The notes: generated by a model not told the origin, from the sequence alone. Positions 23,747-36,049 are shown, numbered from the stretch's first letter. The stretch: 64,000 nt of DNA from Apodemus sylvaticus (GCF_947179515.1 NC_067481.1:4791570-4855569); one strand, 5' to 3'. Translations and numbers: made by a program.

Positions 23747-24525
23747 AAATGTTGTCTTTTCTCCACTGGATGGTTTCAGCTTCTTTGTCAAAGATCAAGT
23801 GACCATAGGTGTGTGGGTTCATTTCTGGGTCTTCAATTCTATTCCATTGATCTACTTGTCTATCTCTGTACCAACACTATGCAATTTTTATCACTATTGC
23901 TCTGTAGTACAGCTTGAGGGCAGGGATAGTGATTCCCCCAAGAAGTTCTTTTATTGTTGAGAATAGTTTTCACTATCCTGGTTTTTCTGTTATTCCAAAT
24001 GAACTTGAGAATTGCTCTTTCTAACTCTATGAAGAATTGAGTTGGAATTTTGATGGAGATTGCATGAATCTGTACATTGCTTCCGGCAAGATGGCCATTT
24101 TTACTATATTAATCCTGCCAATCCATGAGCATGGGAGATCTTTCCATCTTCTTCTTTTTTTTAATTTACATTTCAAATGATTTCTTTCCATCTTCTAAGT
24201 TCTTCAATTTCTAATTCTTTAGAGACTTGAAGTTCTTGTCATACAGATGTTTCATCTGTTTGGTTAGAGTCACACCAAGATATCTTATATTATTTGTGAC
24301 TACTGTGAAGGGAGTCATTTCCATAATTTCTTTCTCGGCTTGTTTATCATTTGTATAAAGGAAGGCTACTGATGTATTTGAGTTAATTTTATATCCAGCC
24401 ACTTTGCTGAAGTTGTTTATCAGTTTTAGGAGTTCTCTGGTGGAATTTTTAGTCACTTAAGTATACTATCATATCATCTACAAATAGTGATATTTTGACT
24501 TCTTCTTTTCCAATTCATATCCCAG
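23747..24525 (-). mobile_element. LINE-1 ORF2 fragment (late reverse-transcriptase region)
   Basis: Minus-strand frames, including 24211-24456 with the SKVAGYKIN and RYLGVTLTK blocks, match the L1 ORF2 reverse transcriptase C-terminal part and continue to the HTYGHLIFDK block near 23800. Stops interrupt the frame. It is part of the same or a neighbouring L1 copy as 21722-23312. Confidence 0.88.
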
Positions 24526-25128
24526 CATGTAAAATAATGCAAATTGATCCATTCTTATCTTCCTGTACAAAGCTCAAGTCCAAGTGGACCAAGGACCTCC
24601 ACCTAAAACCAGATACACTGAATCTCATAGAAGAGAAAATGAGGAAAAGCCTTGAACACATGGGCACAGAGGAAAATTTCCTGAACAGAACAGCAATGGC
24701 TTATGCTCTAAGATCAAGAATCAACAAATGAGACCTCATAAGATTGCAAAGTTTCTATAAGGCAAACGACACTGTCAATAGGACAAAACAGCAACCAACA
24801 GATTGGGAAAAGATCTTTACCAATCTTACATCCGATAGAGGACTAATATTCGATATATACGAAGACCTCAAGAAGTTAAGACTCCAGAGAACCAAATAAC
24901 CCTATCAAAAAATGGGGAACAGAGCTAAACAGAGAATTCTCAACTGAGGAGTACTGAATGGCCAAGAGGCCCCTAAAGAAAAGTTCAGCATCCTCAGTCA
25001 TCAGGGAAATGTAAATCAATCAACCCTGAGATTCCACCTCACACCAGTCAGAATGGCTAAGATCAAAAACTCAGGGGACAGCAGATGCTGGCAAGGATGT
25101 GGAGAAAGAGGAATACTCTCCTCCATTG
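24526..25128 (+). mobile_element. Inverted LINE-1 ORF2 fragment (C-terminal region)
   Basis: Plus-strand frames read the L1 ORF2 segment IDPFLSSCTKLKSKW through DRGLIFDIYEDLKK to RCWQGCGERG, with several stops. It meets the minus-strand L1 head-to-head near 24525. It partly covers the ORF2 segment missing between the two minus-strand blocks. Confidence 0.88.
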
Positions 25129-25651
25129 CTGGGGAACCCCCCACCCCCAGCTGACAACCACATCTCTTCTTTTTAATGGCTCCTTAGTACCCCGTGGTGT
25201 GACTCTTCCCATAATGCACTCAGTCATTCCTCCATTTTTACCCGCTCACTTTATTTTCAGCTTATTGTTACTACAAAGGAGCTCCCGCTCTCCTGCCCAG
25301 CTTCTGTTAAAGAAAACAGCCTTGCTTTGATTGGCAGTGCAGCTTGTTTCTGTAGCAGTGAGAACTGAGTAAGGGGGAATGTGATATGGGGCTCTAAGGG
25401 GAGGGCAGGCTGGGCATGAAGTACCTGTGAAACATCTTTTTGCTGGGTGGTGAGGGCATGGGGTGTGGCAAGTTAGTTTTTCAATACATTTGTTTTTCTT
25501 ATTCTCAAACTCTTGTTAGCTGACTATTCCCTGTATTTATAAAGTAGGAGGCAATAAAAGGCCTAGGGCTTGGGTTTGTCTCTGGGGGCTAGTTACCTGA
25601 AATCAAACTGTTTCTCATCCTGAGTTTCATCTTCAAGAAACACAAGAATCG

Positions 25652-25793
25652 CTGGGCACTGGTGGTGCATGCCTTTAATCTCAGGGCTTAGGAGGCAGAG
25701 GCAGGTGGATTTCTGAGTTCGAGGCCAGCCTGGTCTACAGATTGAGTTCCAGGATAGCCATGGCTATACAAAGAAACTGTATCTTGAAAACAC

Positions 25794-25831
<38 letters not shown>
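25652..25831 (+). repeat. B1 SINE with long poly-A tail
   Basis: GCTGGGCACTGGTGGTGCAT head, diverged 3' part and about 35 uninterrupted A. Confidence 0.93.
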
Positions 25832-25832
<1 letters not shown>

Positions 25833-26583
25833 AACACAAGAATTAGGATCCCACGTTACTCTGGGTCTACTCCAAGCTCTTCTCACCAAAGCAACATCTA
25901 GCTCACTCTTTAAATGACAGAGGGCATAGAATGCCACCATCATTTTAAAAAATCTGGCTAATTGAGGAAGATTTTCCTTGCAGCATTAGTTAGGAAGGAC
26001 TGGTAAACGTTATCAAACAAACTAAAAGGAGAAGAGGAGGACACAGTATCTTGTCCATCATCATAGATATTCAAGCCTCACTTTATCCAACTTCTGCTAC
26101 CTGCTGCGCTCAGAAAGTGTGTGCTAGCTAGAGGACAGAACAGGACAAAGACGTCAAGAGAGCATCTGACTAGAAAGGTGCAGCATGGTCTGAGTAACAC
26201 TTAGTACTAGAATGACTATGGAAAGTCACGGGCATAGCAGTCTTGGAGTAAGTGCTTAGAACTCTGTGTCACCTGACAGGGCACATTATAGCAATGGGGA
26301 CCTACATGCTGAGTGATTCTGAAGGACGGGACATTGAGTCGAGAGGAAGCATGTCCTCTGAGGATTAAAGTGTAACAAGTTGACAGACCTATCTCTCAGA
26401 GTGTGAGAGGGATAACCTGTGACTTGCTTCTAACCATCAGAACACCACACCAGTCTATGTCACTTCCCTCACTCTGTGACAGACCCTTTGTTCTAGCAGA
26501 TTGATGTAAAATCTCCCTATTGATTAGGGTACTTTGAAGTCACAACTTACTGTAAATCCCCCCCACTTTCCCCCTCCCCACCA

Positions 26584-26699
26584 GACAGGGTTTCTCTGTG
26601 TGGCCCTGGCTGTCCTGGAACTCACTCTGTAGACCAGAAATTCGCCTGCCTCTGCCTCCCAAGTGTTGGGATTAAAGGCATGCGCCACCACTACCCGGC
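26584..26699 (-). repeat. B1 SINE with internal deletion
   Basis: A minus-strand B1 lacking about 25 nt between GTAGACCAG and AAATTCGCC. Confidence 0.9.
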
Positions 26700-29600
26700 A
26701 TTGTAACTCTTATTACAGTACTACAAGAACTGAATTTTGCCCAAGTATGGTCTGTGGAAGACTGTGGGACTGATCCTTCCCCAAAGGAGCCTTCAGGGAA
26801 AACCCAACCCTGCCCTGATTGTAGCCCCCTAATGCTCAAAGTGTGTGAAACACTGGACAGGTAGGTACTACTGCAAGCCAAGCTCACAAACCTGTTACTA
26901 ATGAAACAGAAATGGTTAGGCCTTCCGGGGCTGACCACAGAGAGCGCCCACTACAGACTCTCCTGCTGACTTAAAAGGACGGTAGACCAAGTATAATGGA
27001 ACACAGAACACAGGCAGGAGGAACATGAAACATGGGCTTTCCAAAGAGCAGCCCAGTTAGAAATTCAACCTGTGTGAAGGCAGCTTTCTCATCTCTCTCT
27101 CCTCTCAAATTTTAGCAGGGTCTAGGTTGCCCTCAGAGCTGTGGCCCAGGCAGCTAAAATGGCCAGAAAACAGTTTTCTCAGTCAAAGTGGGGGGGGGGG
27201 GTTAGGGGGAATCAGCCAGGAGAGGGAGGGGAGGGATTCTCCCAGCTCTGGTAGCAGCTGCCACAGGGTGGGCACACAGCACAGCAAGGTGTGAGGCTGC
27301 AGTGCAAGGCCATCACCCTCCAAAGGCTACACCCACTCCCCATGCCAAGCCAACCAGCCCCAGCTAGACCAGAGGCCAGGAGTGCAGGGCTCACCCTAGA
27401 GCCTGTGCCCACAGAAGGGAATGTCTGGAGACAATTGTGACTTTTACTTTGGAATGTGGAAAAGGGTCAGTGATCTGAACAGTGGCCTCCTGCTTTCTGA
27501 AGAAACCCTGACTTACTGCCGTCTGGTGTTAAGATGGACTTCAGAACCAAGATTCACTTGGTAAGATTTACTACTATGGCCCAAACAAAGCAAGACAGGT
27601 CCCACCAGCGATCCCCACTCTCTCTGACTTTAGAAACAAAGCCCCTGCTGCCTGCCTTAGACACATCCTTCTGAGGCTTGCCTCCTGGACCCACAGGAGT
27701 TCTCCTTTCCTGTGCTCTAGGTCATCTGTTGTGTAGCTTTTTTATTTTTTTAAAACCACAGAACTGGCTTTCTTTTTTGCAGGCTTTCCTCTGTAAACTA
27801 TGGTGATTACCTACACATATCACACCCTTTCCTTCCGCACTGGTAACTGCACCTCAATTTCCTGTGTAGAGTGGCTTCAATTCAAAGTCCGCAAGGCACA
27901 GTAGCTTCAGGGGAGCACTGTGTGTGTGGCTAATCTGCAGGCAGCACATTCCTGGACTGCAGTGCTTGGTCACAGGGATGGCTTGACACAAAGAATATCT
28001 TGAACTACCGGCTAGAAGCTGTGCTCTCAGCCAGAGATTCCAAAATGAAGGCAACATGGAGAAAGAGAAACCTCGAGACAGGTCAACTCTGCCTGTAGGG
28101 CATGCCCTATGTTCAGAACGCAGACTTGAGCCTAGTGCACAGCCTGCCCTCTAAGCTAGAGAACAGCCTGAGCTACACCAGGCTGTTAAGATGGAAGGAG
28201 GCAGCAGTTGGCAGGGGACTGCACTGCACTGTCCCCTGTCCACCAGGGTAGCTGCCCAGGATCTCTGGGTGCTGCTGGTTTCTCATCTGGGCAACTTCTA
28301 TCTAGCCAAAGTTAGTTTTTGTTCTTCCCTAAATCACTGTTATTTTCTATTACATGTAACTTAAGAATCCTAAAGAAAGCCAGTGTTAGCAACAGCCCCA
28401 GTGTGGGAGTCACAGAGAACTTGTCTCTGCCTCCTGAGTGATTAAATGTGTATAGCACAACACCTGGTAATACAAGGGAGACCCCAATTAATTTCTGAGA
28501 GCCAGAAGCCTCTGCTGGCTCATTTTGCTGTGTATGCTGCAGTGTTTAGTTATTAACAATGACAGGATCTCACTGCTTGCTGGGAAATCTGACAACATGC
28601 ACTGTATACCCATGACCAGCATTTCCTGCTGCTGAGGTAGGACCGGACTGGTTATTCATTTACTACCTACAATGCCAACTTCTGCCTCTTGCCTGCTCTG
28701 TGAAAATGGATCTGTGACATTTAACTACTGTCCCTCACCAGCTGGCACGATGTCCAGCTTCTCTCTGGCGGAGGGCACTGGAGAGAAGCAGGGGGCAAGT
28801 TTATACCTCCCAGCTGGGTGCTCCAAGGCAGGCCCCTGTAGGCACACACACACTGTGGGGCTCCCAGGAACCGCCTTCCTAGCAGACTGGGTCCATGCAG
28901 CAGACCTCAGGCTTCCTTGCGCCCTTCCCAGTGCCGGACTCATCTTCCCACCCTTGCTATTACACTGGCTCTTCTGGCTTGTTCCCCTTGTTCATGAGAT
29001 TACATGTTTGTTTGTTCTCTCTTGACTGATAGAGAAACCTTCAAATGACAGCTTATTTCAAAGCTTGCCAATAGACTGGAAAGTTTAAAAATACTATCAC
29101 ACCAATAAACAAATTCACAGATGTGAATGATGAATAAATTAATCCAGAGTATAAAACTATAAACTAAATTCAGCTATCATCGCATAAAACTGGAGTCTCA
29201 GACCAGCAGACAGAGCTCAAACAGTACTGTGGAATCTGAGTCATTTCTAGAACTCCTGATACTCGTGGCCTCAGGAAAGGCTCTCCCTTCACCACTGTGA
29301 AAGAAAAAGGACAAAGCCCAGCGCACAGCCTGGGGCCAGTCACTGAAGTGAGGAAGCACGCCTGCGGCAAGCCATCAACATGTGTCTCCAGGGGGCGCAC
29401 CTACTCTGTGAACTAGCGGGAAGGGCGGGGCGGGCTGTTACAGTCAGTCAGCTTCAGGAGTCATCAAGCTGATGTGAGCTCAAGCTGGATTCTAACTTGG
29501 GAGAGGCAGGAGGCAGACCAGACCTGGGCAGAAATAGCCTCATGACCATCTACACAAAGGAAAAGTCAAATATAAAAACAGATGAGAACTAACACCCCCC

Positions 29601-29926
29601 AACCTGTGCCTTGATCTAGAAACATTTAAAGCTGAGGGCTTGCCTTAAAAATAAGCAAAGGTATATGCCCCAGAACAGTTGATAGATATTTGCCCAATGT
29701 CTATAATGAAATTTAGCAATAGAAAAAGTTTCTTTGACTAATTGTAACTACAATAAAAAACAGTACTACTAAAAATATTTACTGATAGTTTCCATAGAAA
29801 ATATATAATGTAAAAACTGTTTCAGAAAATGTTTGAAAAATACTATTAAAGTAATTTTTCAATTTTATTTTCAATTCCACATCAGATTCAGATCAGAGGG
29901 AAAAAGAAGCCTAAATATCGATCTAG
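26700..29926. other. Intron 1, 3.2-kb repeat-poor block
   Basis: No SINE, L1 or LTR recognised apart from a G run at 27189-27200. No reading frame with family features and no exon I can support. The lack of SINEs contrasts with both flanks. Confidence 0.5.
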
Positions 29927-29929
29927 AGC

Positions 29930-30159
29930 AGTGATTCTCAGCCTGTGGGTCAAGACCCCTTTGGGGTTCAAGTGATGCTACTACAGGGGTCATATATCAG
30001 ATGTCCTGCATGCACATCAGATTCACATTATCATTCATAACAGTAGCAAAATTACAGTTATGACATAGCAGTGAAAATAATTTCACAGTTGGGGTCACCA
30101 CAGCATGAGGAATGATATTAAAGGGCCGCAGCATCAGGAAGGCTGAGAACCACTGGCTT
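29930..30159. mobile_element. URR1-type hAT MITE (non-autonomous DNA transposon)
   Basis: It has inverted ends CAGTGATTCTCAGCCTG and GGCTGAGAACCACTG and the internal AAGACCCCTTTGGGG and GGGGTCACCACAGCATGAGG blocks typical of rodent URR1. No transposase. Confidence 0.85.
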
Positions 30160-31180
30160 AGGAAGCCTGCAAGAAATTTGGTCTTCAGTCATTTGTTCAG
30201 CAAATACAAAGCCATATCTCTTTACTGGAGCAAACAGATGAGACCAGAGACCCTCCCACTTTGTAAAGAGTGGTTCCTGCTCTTCAATATCTCAGTATCT
30301 ATCATCATCTAACAAATCAAATATCTACCAAGTATCCTACTTTAACGTGACAACTTTAGTGCTGGATGGAGTATGTGACCCTACAGGGACCATGTGATTT
30401 GATACCAACACACAAAAAGCACACATTCCCTGTTACAAGCTGGTCACAGCACACATCCACAGGGAAGCAATGACTGCCCATGAGCAACTCAGCTCCCTTT
30501 CTCCAGGGGCACATAGCGAACAATGCCTAAGTGCAATTGTGTTTAAACTGTCACTGTGACTAGAATGTCCTAAGTGGCACTCCGTTAAGTGATGAGCTTT
30601 AGGAAAGTCAGACAAAAGTATAATCTCTGTAAAAGCATGATGTCGCTCTCCTGGAGAGGTGGCATGCATCACACACAAGCATGAACAGAAGTCTAATTTC
30701 ATGTTTCTCACATAGAAATCCAGGATTTTCAAAAACAGTCTTTCCAGCACTGGTTTGGACTGCACACAGCACCCAGAGTCCCAGATCCTGCTGCTTGGCA
30801 ACAGCACTGTGCCAGCTCCAGCCACCCAGCTTTATGCCCCGGTGCCCACACAGCCCCCTTGCTGCCACTTGTGAGTACCTTCACTGTCAACATGTACTCT
30901 TGAAGGCAACACAATGATGCTGTGCTAAAGACCCAGACGCCAAGAAACAGGAATGCTGAGGTCTCCGTGCGGAAGAACTCCACTGGGAGCAGCTGTAGAG
31001 GTGGGAAGTTAGCCTTCAGTTGACTGACAGACTGCCTGCTGCACGGGGCCTCTTCAAGGCCTGGCTCCTGTCTTCATGGAGCCTGTCAGCAAGGCCATTC
31101 AACATGGGGGCCCTAAATGAGATCTCAACATTTTAGATCTCTACAGCTTTATATCTCTGAGGTAAAGTATAAAAATTTGG
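30160..31180. other. Intron 1, unique sequence
   Basis: No repeat recognised. Overlapping short frames on both strands near 30433-30983 look like chance; none has a known domain. Confidence 0.5.
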
Positions 31181-31181
31181 G

Positions 31182-31400
31182 CTGAAGCTGGAGCTCAGTG
31201 GGTAAAGCATTTGCCTAGAATGTAAAAAGCCCTGGGATTAATTACTACCACTATATAACCCTGGATACGGTAACAAATGCCTATAATCCCAGAGCCTCAG
31301 AGGTAGAAGCAGGAGAATAAAAAAAATAATAATAAATTTAAGGTTGTCCTGTGCTACATAGTGCGTTCAAGGCCAGTCTGGAATATATGACCATGTCTAG
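31182..31400 (+). repeat. ID-type SINE followed by B1-like remnant
   Basis: GGAGCTCAGTGGGTAAAGCATTTGCC...CCCTGGGATTAATTAC is an ID-type tRNA-Ala-derived head. A B1-like trace (AATGCCTATAATCCCAGAGC) follows. Confidence 0.65.
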
Positions 31401-31427
31401 AGAAAAATTTATGAAAAATTTCCTGGG

Positions 31428-31620
31428 CCAGCAGGATGGCTCAGCAGGTAACAGGTGGACTACTGCACAGTACGTGACCCCATTCAGTCCTAGGAATCCA
31501 CCTGGTGGAGGAAGGGAACCGGGCTCTCAAAAGCCAAACTATCCATGACCTCCACCTGCACGCTGTAGTATGTGTAGACACATTCAAAACAAATTAAACA
31601 CAATTTTTTCCTCAAAAAAT
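31428..31620 (+). repeat. B3-type SINE
   Basis: GCCAGCAGGATGGCTCAGCAGG head and CCATGACCTCCACCTGCACG 3' part. Confidence 0.75.
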
Positions 31621-31783
31621 GTCACTCCCTTACTGTCATTTATTTCCACACACATGGACCATTAAAAGAAATTTAAATCTGAAGCACCCAACAAGTGAGG
31701 CGCAAAACAAAGGGGAATGGTGTTAGCCCACTGAGGGAGTCGAACCCAGTGTGAAATGTGCACTGGGTATCATTGAGTATAAT

Positions 31784-31973
31784 TGTTGGGGTTTTGTGTA
31801 AGCTCCACCCCACACCTACCTGGCAATAGCCAGGTATGCCCCGCCCCAGAGATCTGGCCCACTATAAGAGGGGCTACTTGCCCCTCCTCTCTCTCTTTGC
31901 TCACCGCTCTCCCACATACTCTCACCTCTCTGCCCCTGGGGCTCTTCCCCCGCTCCACGTGGTCATGGCCGGC

Positions 31974-32024
<51 letters not shown>

Positions 32025-32215
32025 ACCTCTCTCTCTCTACCACTAACTCCCATCCCCTATTCTGAATAAACTCTATTCTATACCATGTCTGTGTGTGTGT
32101 GGTCTCTCAGGGGCAGAGGTGCCCAGGCAAGGGCCCACCTGGACACCTTCCCCCACGCCGCCTAGCCACACTCACCTAACTCACCTATATTCTCGCCTAA
32201 CCCCTATACTCCCCC
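31784..32215 (+). mobile_element. ERV LTR-like element containing (CT)n
   Basis: It starts TGTTGGGGTTTTGTG. It has a TATA-like ACTATAAGAGG near 31861-31871, about 22 CT units at 31977-32020 and AATAAACTCTATTC near 32065, followed by TGTCTGTGTG. The order is right for a plus-strand solo LTR; the 3' boundary is estimated. No internal viral gene is seen. Confidence 0.6.
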
Positions 32216-32506
32216 CTACTTCATCATCCTGCAGACTCCTTCAATAATGCTAATTATTACTGAATCTTGAGCTCTACAAATAGTTGGAAAAATCAAAACA
32301 AAGGCTGGAGTGGGCATAGTGTCAAAGTTCAGCAGTAATCCCCTGTGAGTGGATGCAGGACAGACAGGCTCGGAGAGAGGAGACGTGCTGAGGCTTAGCG
32401 ATGCAGGGAGAGAGAATAAACAGCTTGTAGATACTTCTACCTGGCACAGGGCCACAGGGAACCACCATTCTAACTTACATTCTTAAGAATGCTATGCTCA
32501 CTGCGC

Positions 32507-32855
32507 TGGAGAGAGACTCAGTGATTAAGAACATGTGCTGTTCTTAGGACAAAGGCTCAGATCCCAGAAACTCCATCACATAGTTCACAAATGTCTGTGA
32601 CACAAGCTACAGGGAGCACCTGCACTCAAACCCATAATTAAAAATACATTTAAATGTTTTTATGTTATTATTTTTATATATGTGGGTATTTTGTGTGTAA
32701 GTGTGTCTATGCACCTCATTAGTGCAGTCCCCAAGAGGCCAGAAGAGGGTGTCAAATCTCTTAGGACTGGAGTTAAGAGATGGTTGTAAACAGTAATATG
32801 GGTGCTGAGAATCAAACCTGGGTCCTCTGGAAGAGCAGACACAGTCAGACACAAA
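32507..32855. repeat. Two B3-type SINEs, convergent
   Basis: A plus-strand B3 (GCGCTGGAGAGAGACTCAGTG) to about 32655 is followed by a minus-strand B3 (GAGGCCAGAAGAGGGTGTCA, GGGTCCTCTGGAAGAGCAG) to 32855. Confidence 0.75.
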
Positions 32856-32894
32856 GTGTGCCTGTCTCTGTCTTTCTGTCTCTGTCTCTCTTCT

Positions 32895-33025
32895 GGGACA
32901 TAATCTTACTAAGTAACTCTGGCTAGTCTAGAACTTGCTATGTATAACACCAGGCTGGCCTCACACTCACAGACATCTGCCTGCCTCAGCTTTAGGGAGT
33001 ATTGCAATTTAAGGTGTGCATACAC
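32895..33025 (-). repeat. Old B1 SINE
   Basis: ACATAATCTTACTAAGTAAC...CAGGCTGGCCTCACACTCAC, diverged minus-strand B1. Confidence 0.7.
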
Positions 33026-33173
33026 TATTAGACTTAAAATACCTTTTTTCTTTTCTCAGAGACAATGCTTCATCTGCTTTAGAGAATATCTTAAAAACAA
33101 AAATCAAATCCTCAGGATTGTCACAATTGTCATGTAAATAGACCTAACCAAGCCTCACAAAAATACTATTAAG

Positions 33174-33352
33174 CCAGGCGGTGGTGGCCCATGCCTGTAA
33201 TCCTCGCACTCTGGTAGGCAGAGGCAGGCGGATTTCTGAGTTCAAGGCCAGCCTGGTCTACAGAGTGATTTCCAGGACAGCCAGGACTATACAGAGAAAC
33301 CCTGTCGAAAAAACCAAATCCAAAACAAAACAAAACAAACAAACAAAAAAAG
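33174..33352 (+). repeat. B1 SINE
   Basis: GCCAGGCGGTGGTGGCCCAT head to the CCCTGTC end and a CAAA-rich tail. Confidence 0.94.
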
Positions 33353-33564
33353 AGAATACAGAACCTTTATGGATATTCTACAGCATACTCAGATTCCAGG
33401 TCTGTGTCAGTGTTTCTGTCCCACGCTGTGTATACCTCTTCTATGCTTCCATTGCCATCTGAAGGATACCTCAGAGGCAACTCCCGAAGGGCTCAGCACA
33501 TCACTGGACAGCTGTTATAAAGTACCGAGAACTTTAATAATGCTTTTCCTAGCTAAGCACCAAT

Positions 33565-33610
33565 GTGCTTATTTCAAAATTTCCTCAGTGCTTATTTCAA
33601 AATTTCCTCA
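33565..33610. repeat. 23-bp perfect tandem duplication
   Basis: Two identical copies of a unit starting GTGCTTATTTC and ending TTTCCTCA lie at 33565-33587 and 33588-33610. Confidence 0.92.
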
Positions 33611-33850
33611 TATATACACAATATAATTTATCATTGCTAATCTAATAGAAAAACTATCTCAATGGCTTTAATTCACAGTTCTTGATTATGAATGAAATAC
33701 CTCCTGTATCTGCATCTCCTGCATTCGTTTTCCTCTTCTTTCTTAACGCTGTATCTCTGGCTACCACTAACCATGTTGACCCTGCCTTGGCCTGTGGGTT
33801 TTTCTTCATCAATTTCTATGGGTTTACATATATATTAAGAATTAACTTGG

Positions 33851-34017
33851 GCCGGACAGTGGTGGCGCATGCCTCTAATCCCAGCACTTGGGAGGCAGAG
33901 GCAGGCGGATGGATTTCTGAGTTCGAGGCCAGCCTGGTCTACAGAGTGAGTTCCAGGACAGCCAGGGCTACACAGAGAAACCCTGTCTCAAAAAACCAAC
34001 CCCCCGCCCCCCAAAAA
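33851..34017 (+). repeat. B1 SINE with target-site duplication
   Basis: GGCCGGACAGTGGTGGCGCA head to the tail, flanked by AATTAACTTGGG on both sides. Confidence 0.94.
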
Positions 34018-34026
34018 AATTAACTT

Positions 34027-34203
34027 GGGCTGGAGAGGTGGCTCAGTAGTTAAAAGCACTGACTGCTCTTCCAGAGGTCCTGAGTTCAATTCCCAGCAAC
34101 CACATGGTGGCGCACGGCCATCTGCAATAAGATGTGATACCCTCTTCTGGTGTGTCTGAAGACAGCTATAGTGTACTCATATAAATAAATCTTTAAAAAA
34201 CAA
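34027..34203 (+). repeat. B2 SINE
   Basis: GGGCTGGAGAGGTGGCTCAG head and ATATAAATAAATCTTTAAAA tail; near consensus. Confidence 0.95.
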
Positions 34204-34214
34204 AAGAGAGAGTA

Positions 34215-34700
34215 AACCTGTAGTAGGTTCAGCCTAATGCTGCTTGTGTCCTAATGTTAATTTGGTAATTTGAGTCCCCCAAACCGCTAACACAGGTGTC
34301 TGCTCATAGGTTCTGGGAACCTGCCCTCAGTTGGTTCTGATTGGTGAATAAAGATGCTGGCAGCCAATGGTTGGGCAGGGCAGACAGAAGATGTGACCTT
34401 AGGATCCCCAGGCTTGGGACCAGGAGGAGGAGGAGGAAGAAAGGAAAGAGAGACCTGATTTGCTGATAGTGTGGAAGGGAGGGGACACCATGCCTGAAAA
34501 GAGTGGAGACGGAGAGATGTGTCCCCGGGGTCCACAGCAGCCAAGGAAGAACACAGAATTTAGTCAGGTTGTAACTCGGAACTATCAGCGAAAGATAGGT
34601 TCTCTTGTAGAGGAGGTTAGGCAGCAGCCCGGCTACTGTGATTAAGGTATATTAAAATATAAAGACCGTGTTTGTCTTTCATTTGTGAACACAAACCACT
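34215..34700 (+). mobile_element. ERV LTR-like element
   Basis: The layout GATTGGTGAATAAAGATGCTGG, GCCAATGG, then purine-rich sequence, then AATATAAAGACCGTGTTTGTC and CTTTCATTTGTGAAC matches a rodent LTR plan. It resembles the block at 41215-41640. The family is not assigned. Confidence 0.5.
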
Positions 34701-34755
34701 GAAGTGGATCTTGAATCCACTGCTCTGATTTATGAATTTAAAAGTATTGCTACAG

Positions 34756-34930
34756 GCTAGAGAAATGGCTCAGAGGTTAAGAGCACTGACTGCTTTTCCA
34801 GAGGTCCTAAGTTTAACTGTGCGCCAACCACATGGTGGTTCACAACCATCTGTAATGGGATCTGATGCCCTCTTCTGGCGTATCTGAAGAAAGCGACAGT
34901 GTACTCACATAAAATAAATAAACCTTTAAA
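34756..34930 (+). repeat. B2 SINE
   Basis: AGGCTAGAGAAATGGCTCAG head, GTAATGGGATCTGATGCCC body, AAATAAATAAACC tail. Confidence 0.94.
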
Positions 34931-35284
34931 AAGAAGTGTTGCTACATTAACCTTTTCTGAATTTTCAGAAGTTTACCTTTTAATTCTTTACCTTAGAAGT
35001 CTGAAATTCTTGACATTGGGCACAACATTTCTTTCTTAAGCAGCTGAGAGCACTGGGCATCACTTAGTGTCCAGGACTACAAACCCTTTTCTCTATACAC
35101 TGCTGACTCTTCCTCCAGGGAACCCCCACCACCCTGCACACCTCTGTGGGAGCTTCACAACATTCCAGTTTCATAAAGTCGCAGTCACTGCTACTATTTC
35201 CCTTTTAAAAATTCTTCATTCTTTCATCCTTTCAAGTGAAATTTACAATCATCTTGTTATATTTTGAAGTGAAAAATATTATGT

Positions 35285-35445
35285 AGGGCTGGGGAGGTGG
35301 ATCAGCAGATAAAAGTTCTTGCCACTTAAACTGGAGTTCAATCTGGAACATACAGTGAAAGGAGAGAACCAACTCCCAAAAGTTATGTTCTGACCTGCGC
35401 ACACACATCCCTGCTTTCTCTTACATATAATAATACATTTAAAAT
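35285..35445 (+). repeat. B3/B4-type SINE
   Basis: GGGCTGGGGAGGTGGATCAG head with a diverged 3' half ending in an AT-rich tail. Confidence 0.7.
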
Positions 35446-35471
35446 ATTTTAGGTAATTTTTATAAATTATG

Positions 35472-35840
35472 AATTGAACCAGGTGCAGTGGCACATGTCT
35501 TCAGTCCTAACCCTCAAGAGGCAGAGGCAGGTAGGCCTCTGATTTCAACATTAGCTTGGTCTACACAGAGAGTTCTGCGCCAGTAAAGACTACATAATGA
35601 GACCCAATCTCAAAATAAATTAATAAGCTGGGCAGTGGTGGTGCACGCCTTTGATTCCAGAACTTGGAAGGCAGAGGCAGGCGGATCCCTCTGATTCTGA
35701 AGTCAGCTTGGTCTACAGAGTGAGATCCAGGACAGCCACGGCTACACAGAGAAACCCTGTCTCAAAAACAAAACCCTCCCCCAAAACAATAAATGAATGA
35801 ATGGATGGATGGATGAATGAATGAATGAATGAATGAACAA
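35472..35840 (+). repeat. Two B1 SINEs in tandem and a (GAAT/GGAT)n tract
   Basis: An old B1 (GGTGCAGTGGCACATGTC) ends near 35615. A younger one (GCTGGGCAGTGGTGGTGCAC) covers 35629-35770, and its tail runs into GAAT/GGAT tetranucleotides at 35790-35837. Confidence 0.88.
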
Positions 35841-36049
35841 AATTAATAATCAGTATCCTTTACCCAAGAATGGTACAAGCTTCTATAATCCCAGCACACA
35901 GGAGGCAGAAGCAGGACCTTGAGTTCAGGATCACGCTAGATATATAATACTTCATCTCAAGAAGCCCAGACCCAGAAGTGCCTTAACCTTAACTCACTGA
36001 ACTGAAAGCTCTGCAGTGTTTATTTTCCACATTCTAAAGTGTTTGTTTT

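Noticed and set aside
24211..24456. Reverse-transcriptase-like frame as a host gene
   Set aside because: It is a decayed fragment of LINE-1 ORF2 with stops on both sides.
31784..32215. Ser/Leu-rich frames over the (CT)n tract as secreted peptides
   Set aside because: They are translations of CT repeats within an LTR-like element.
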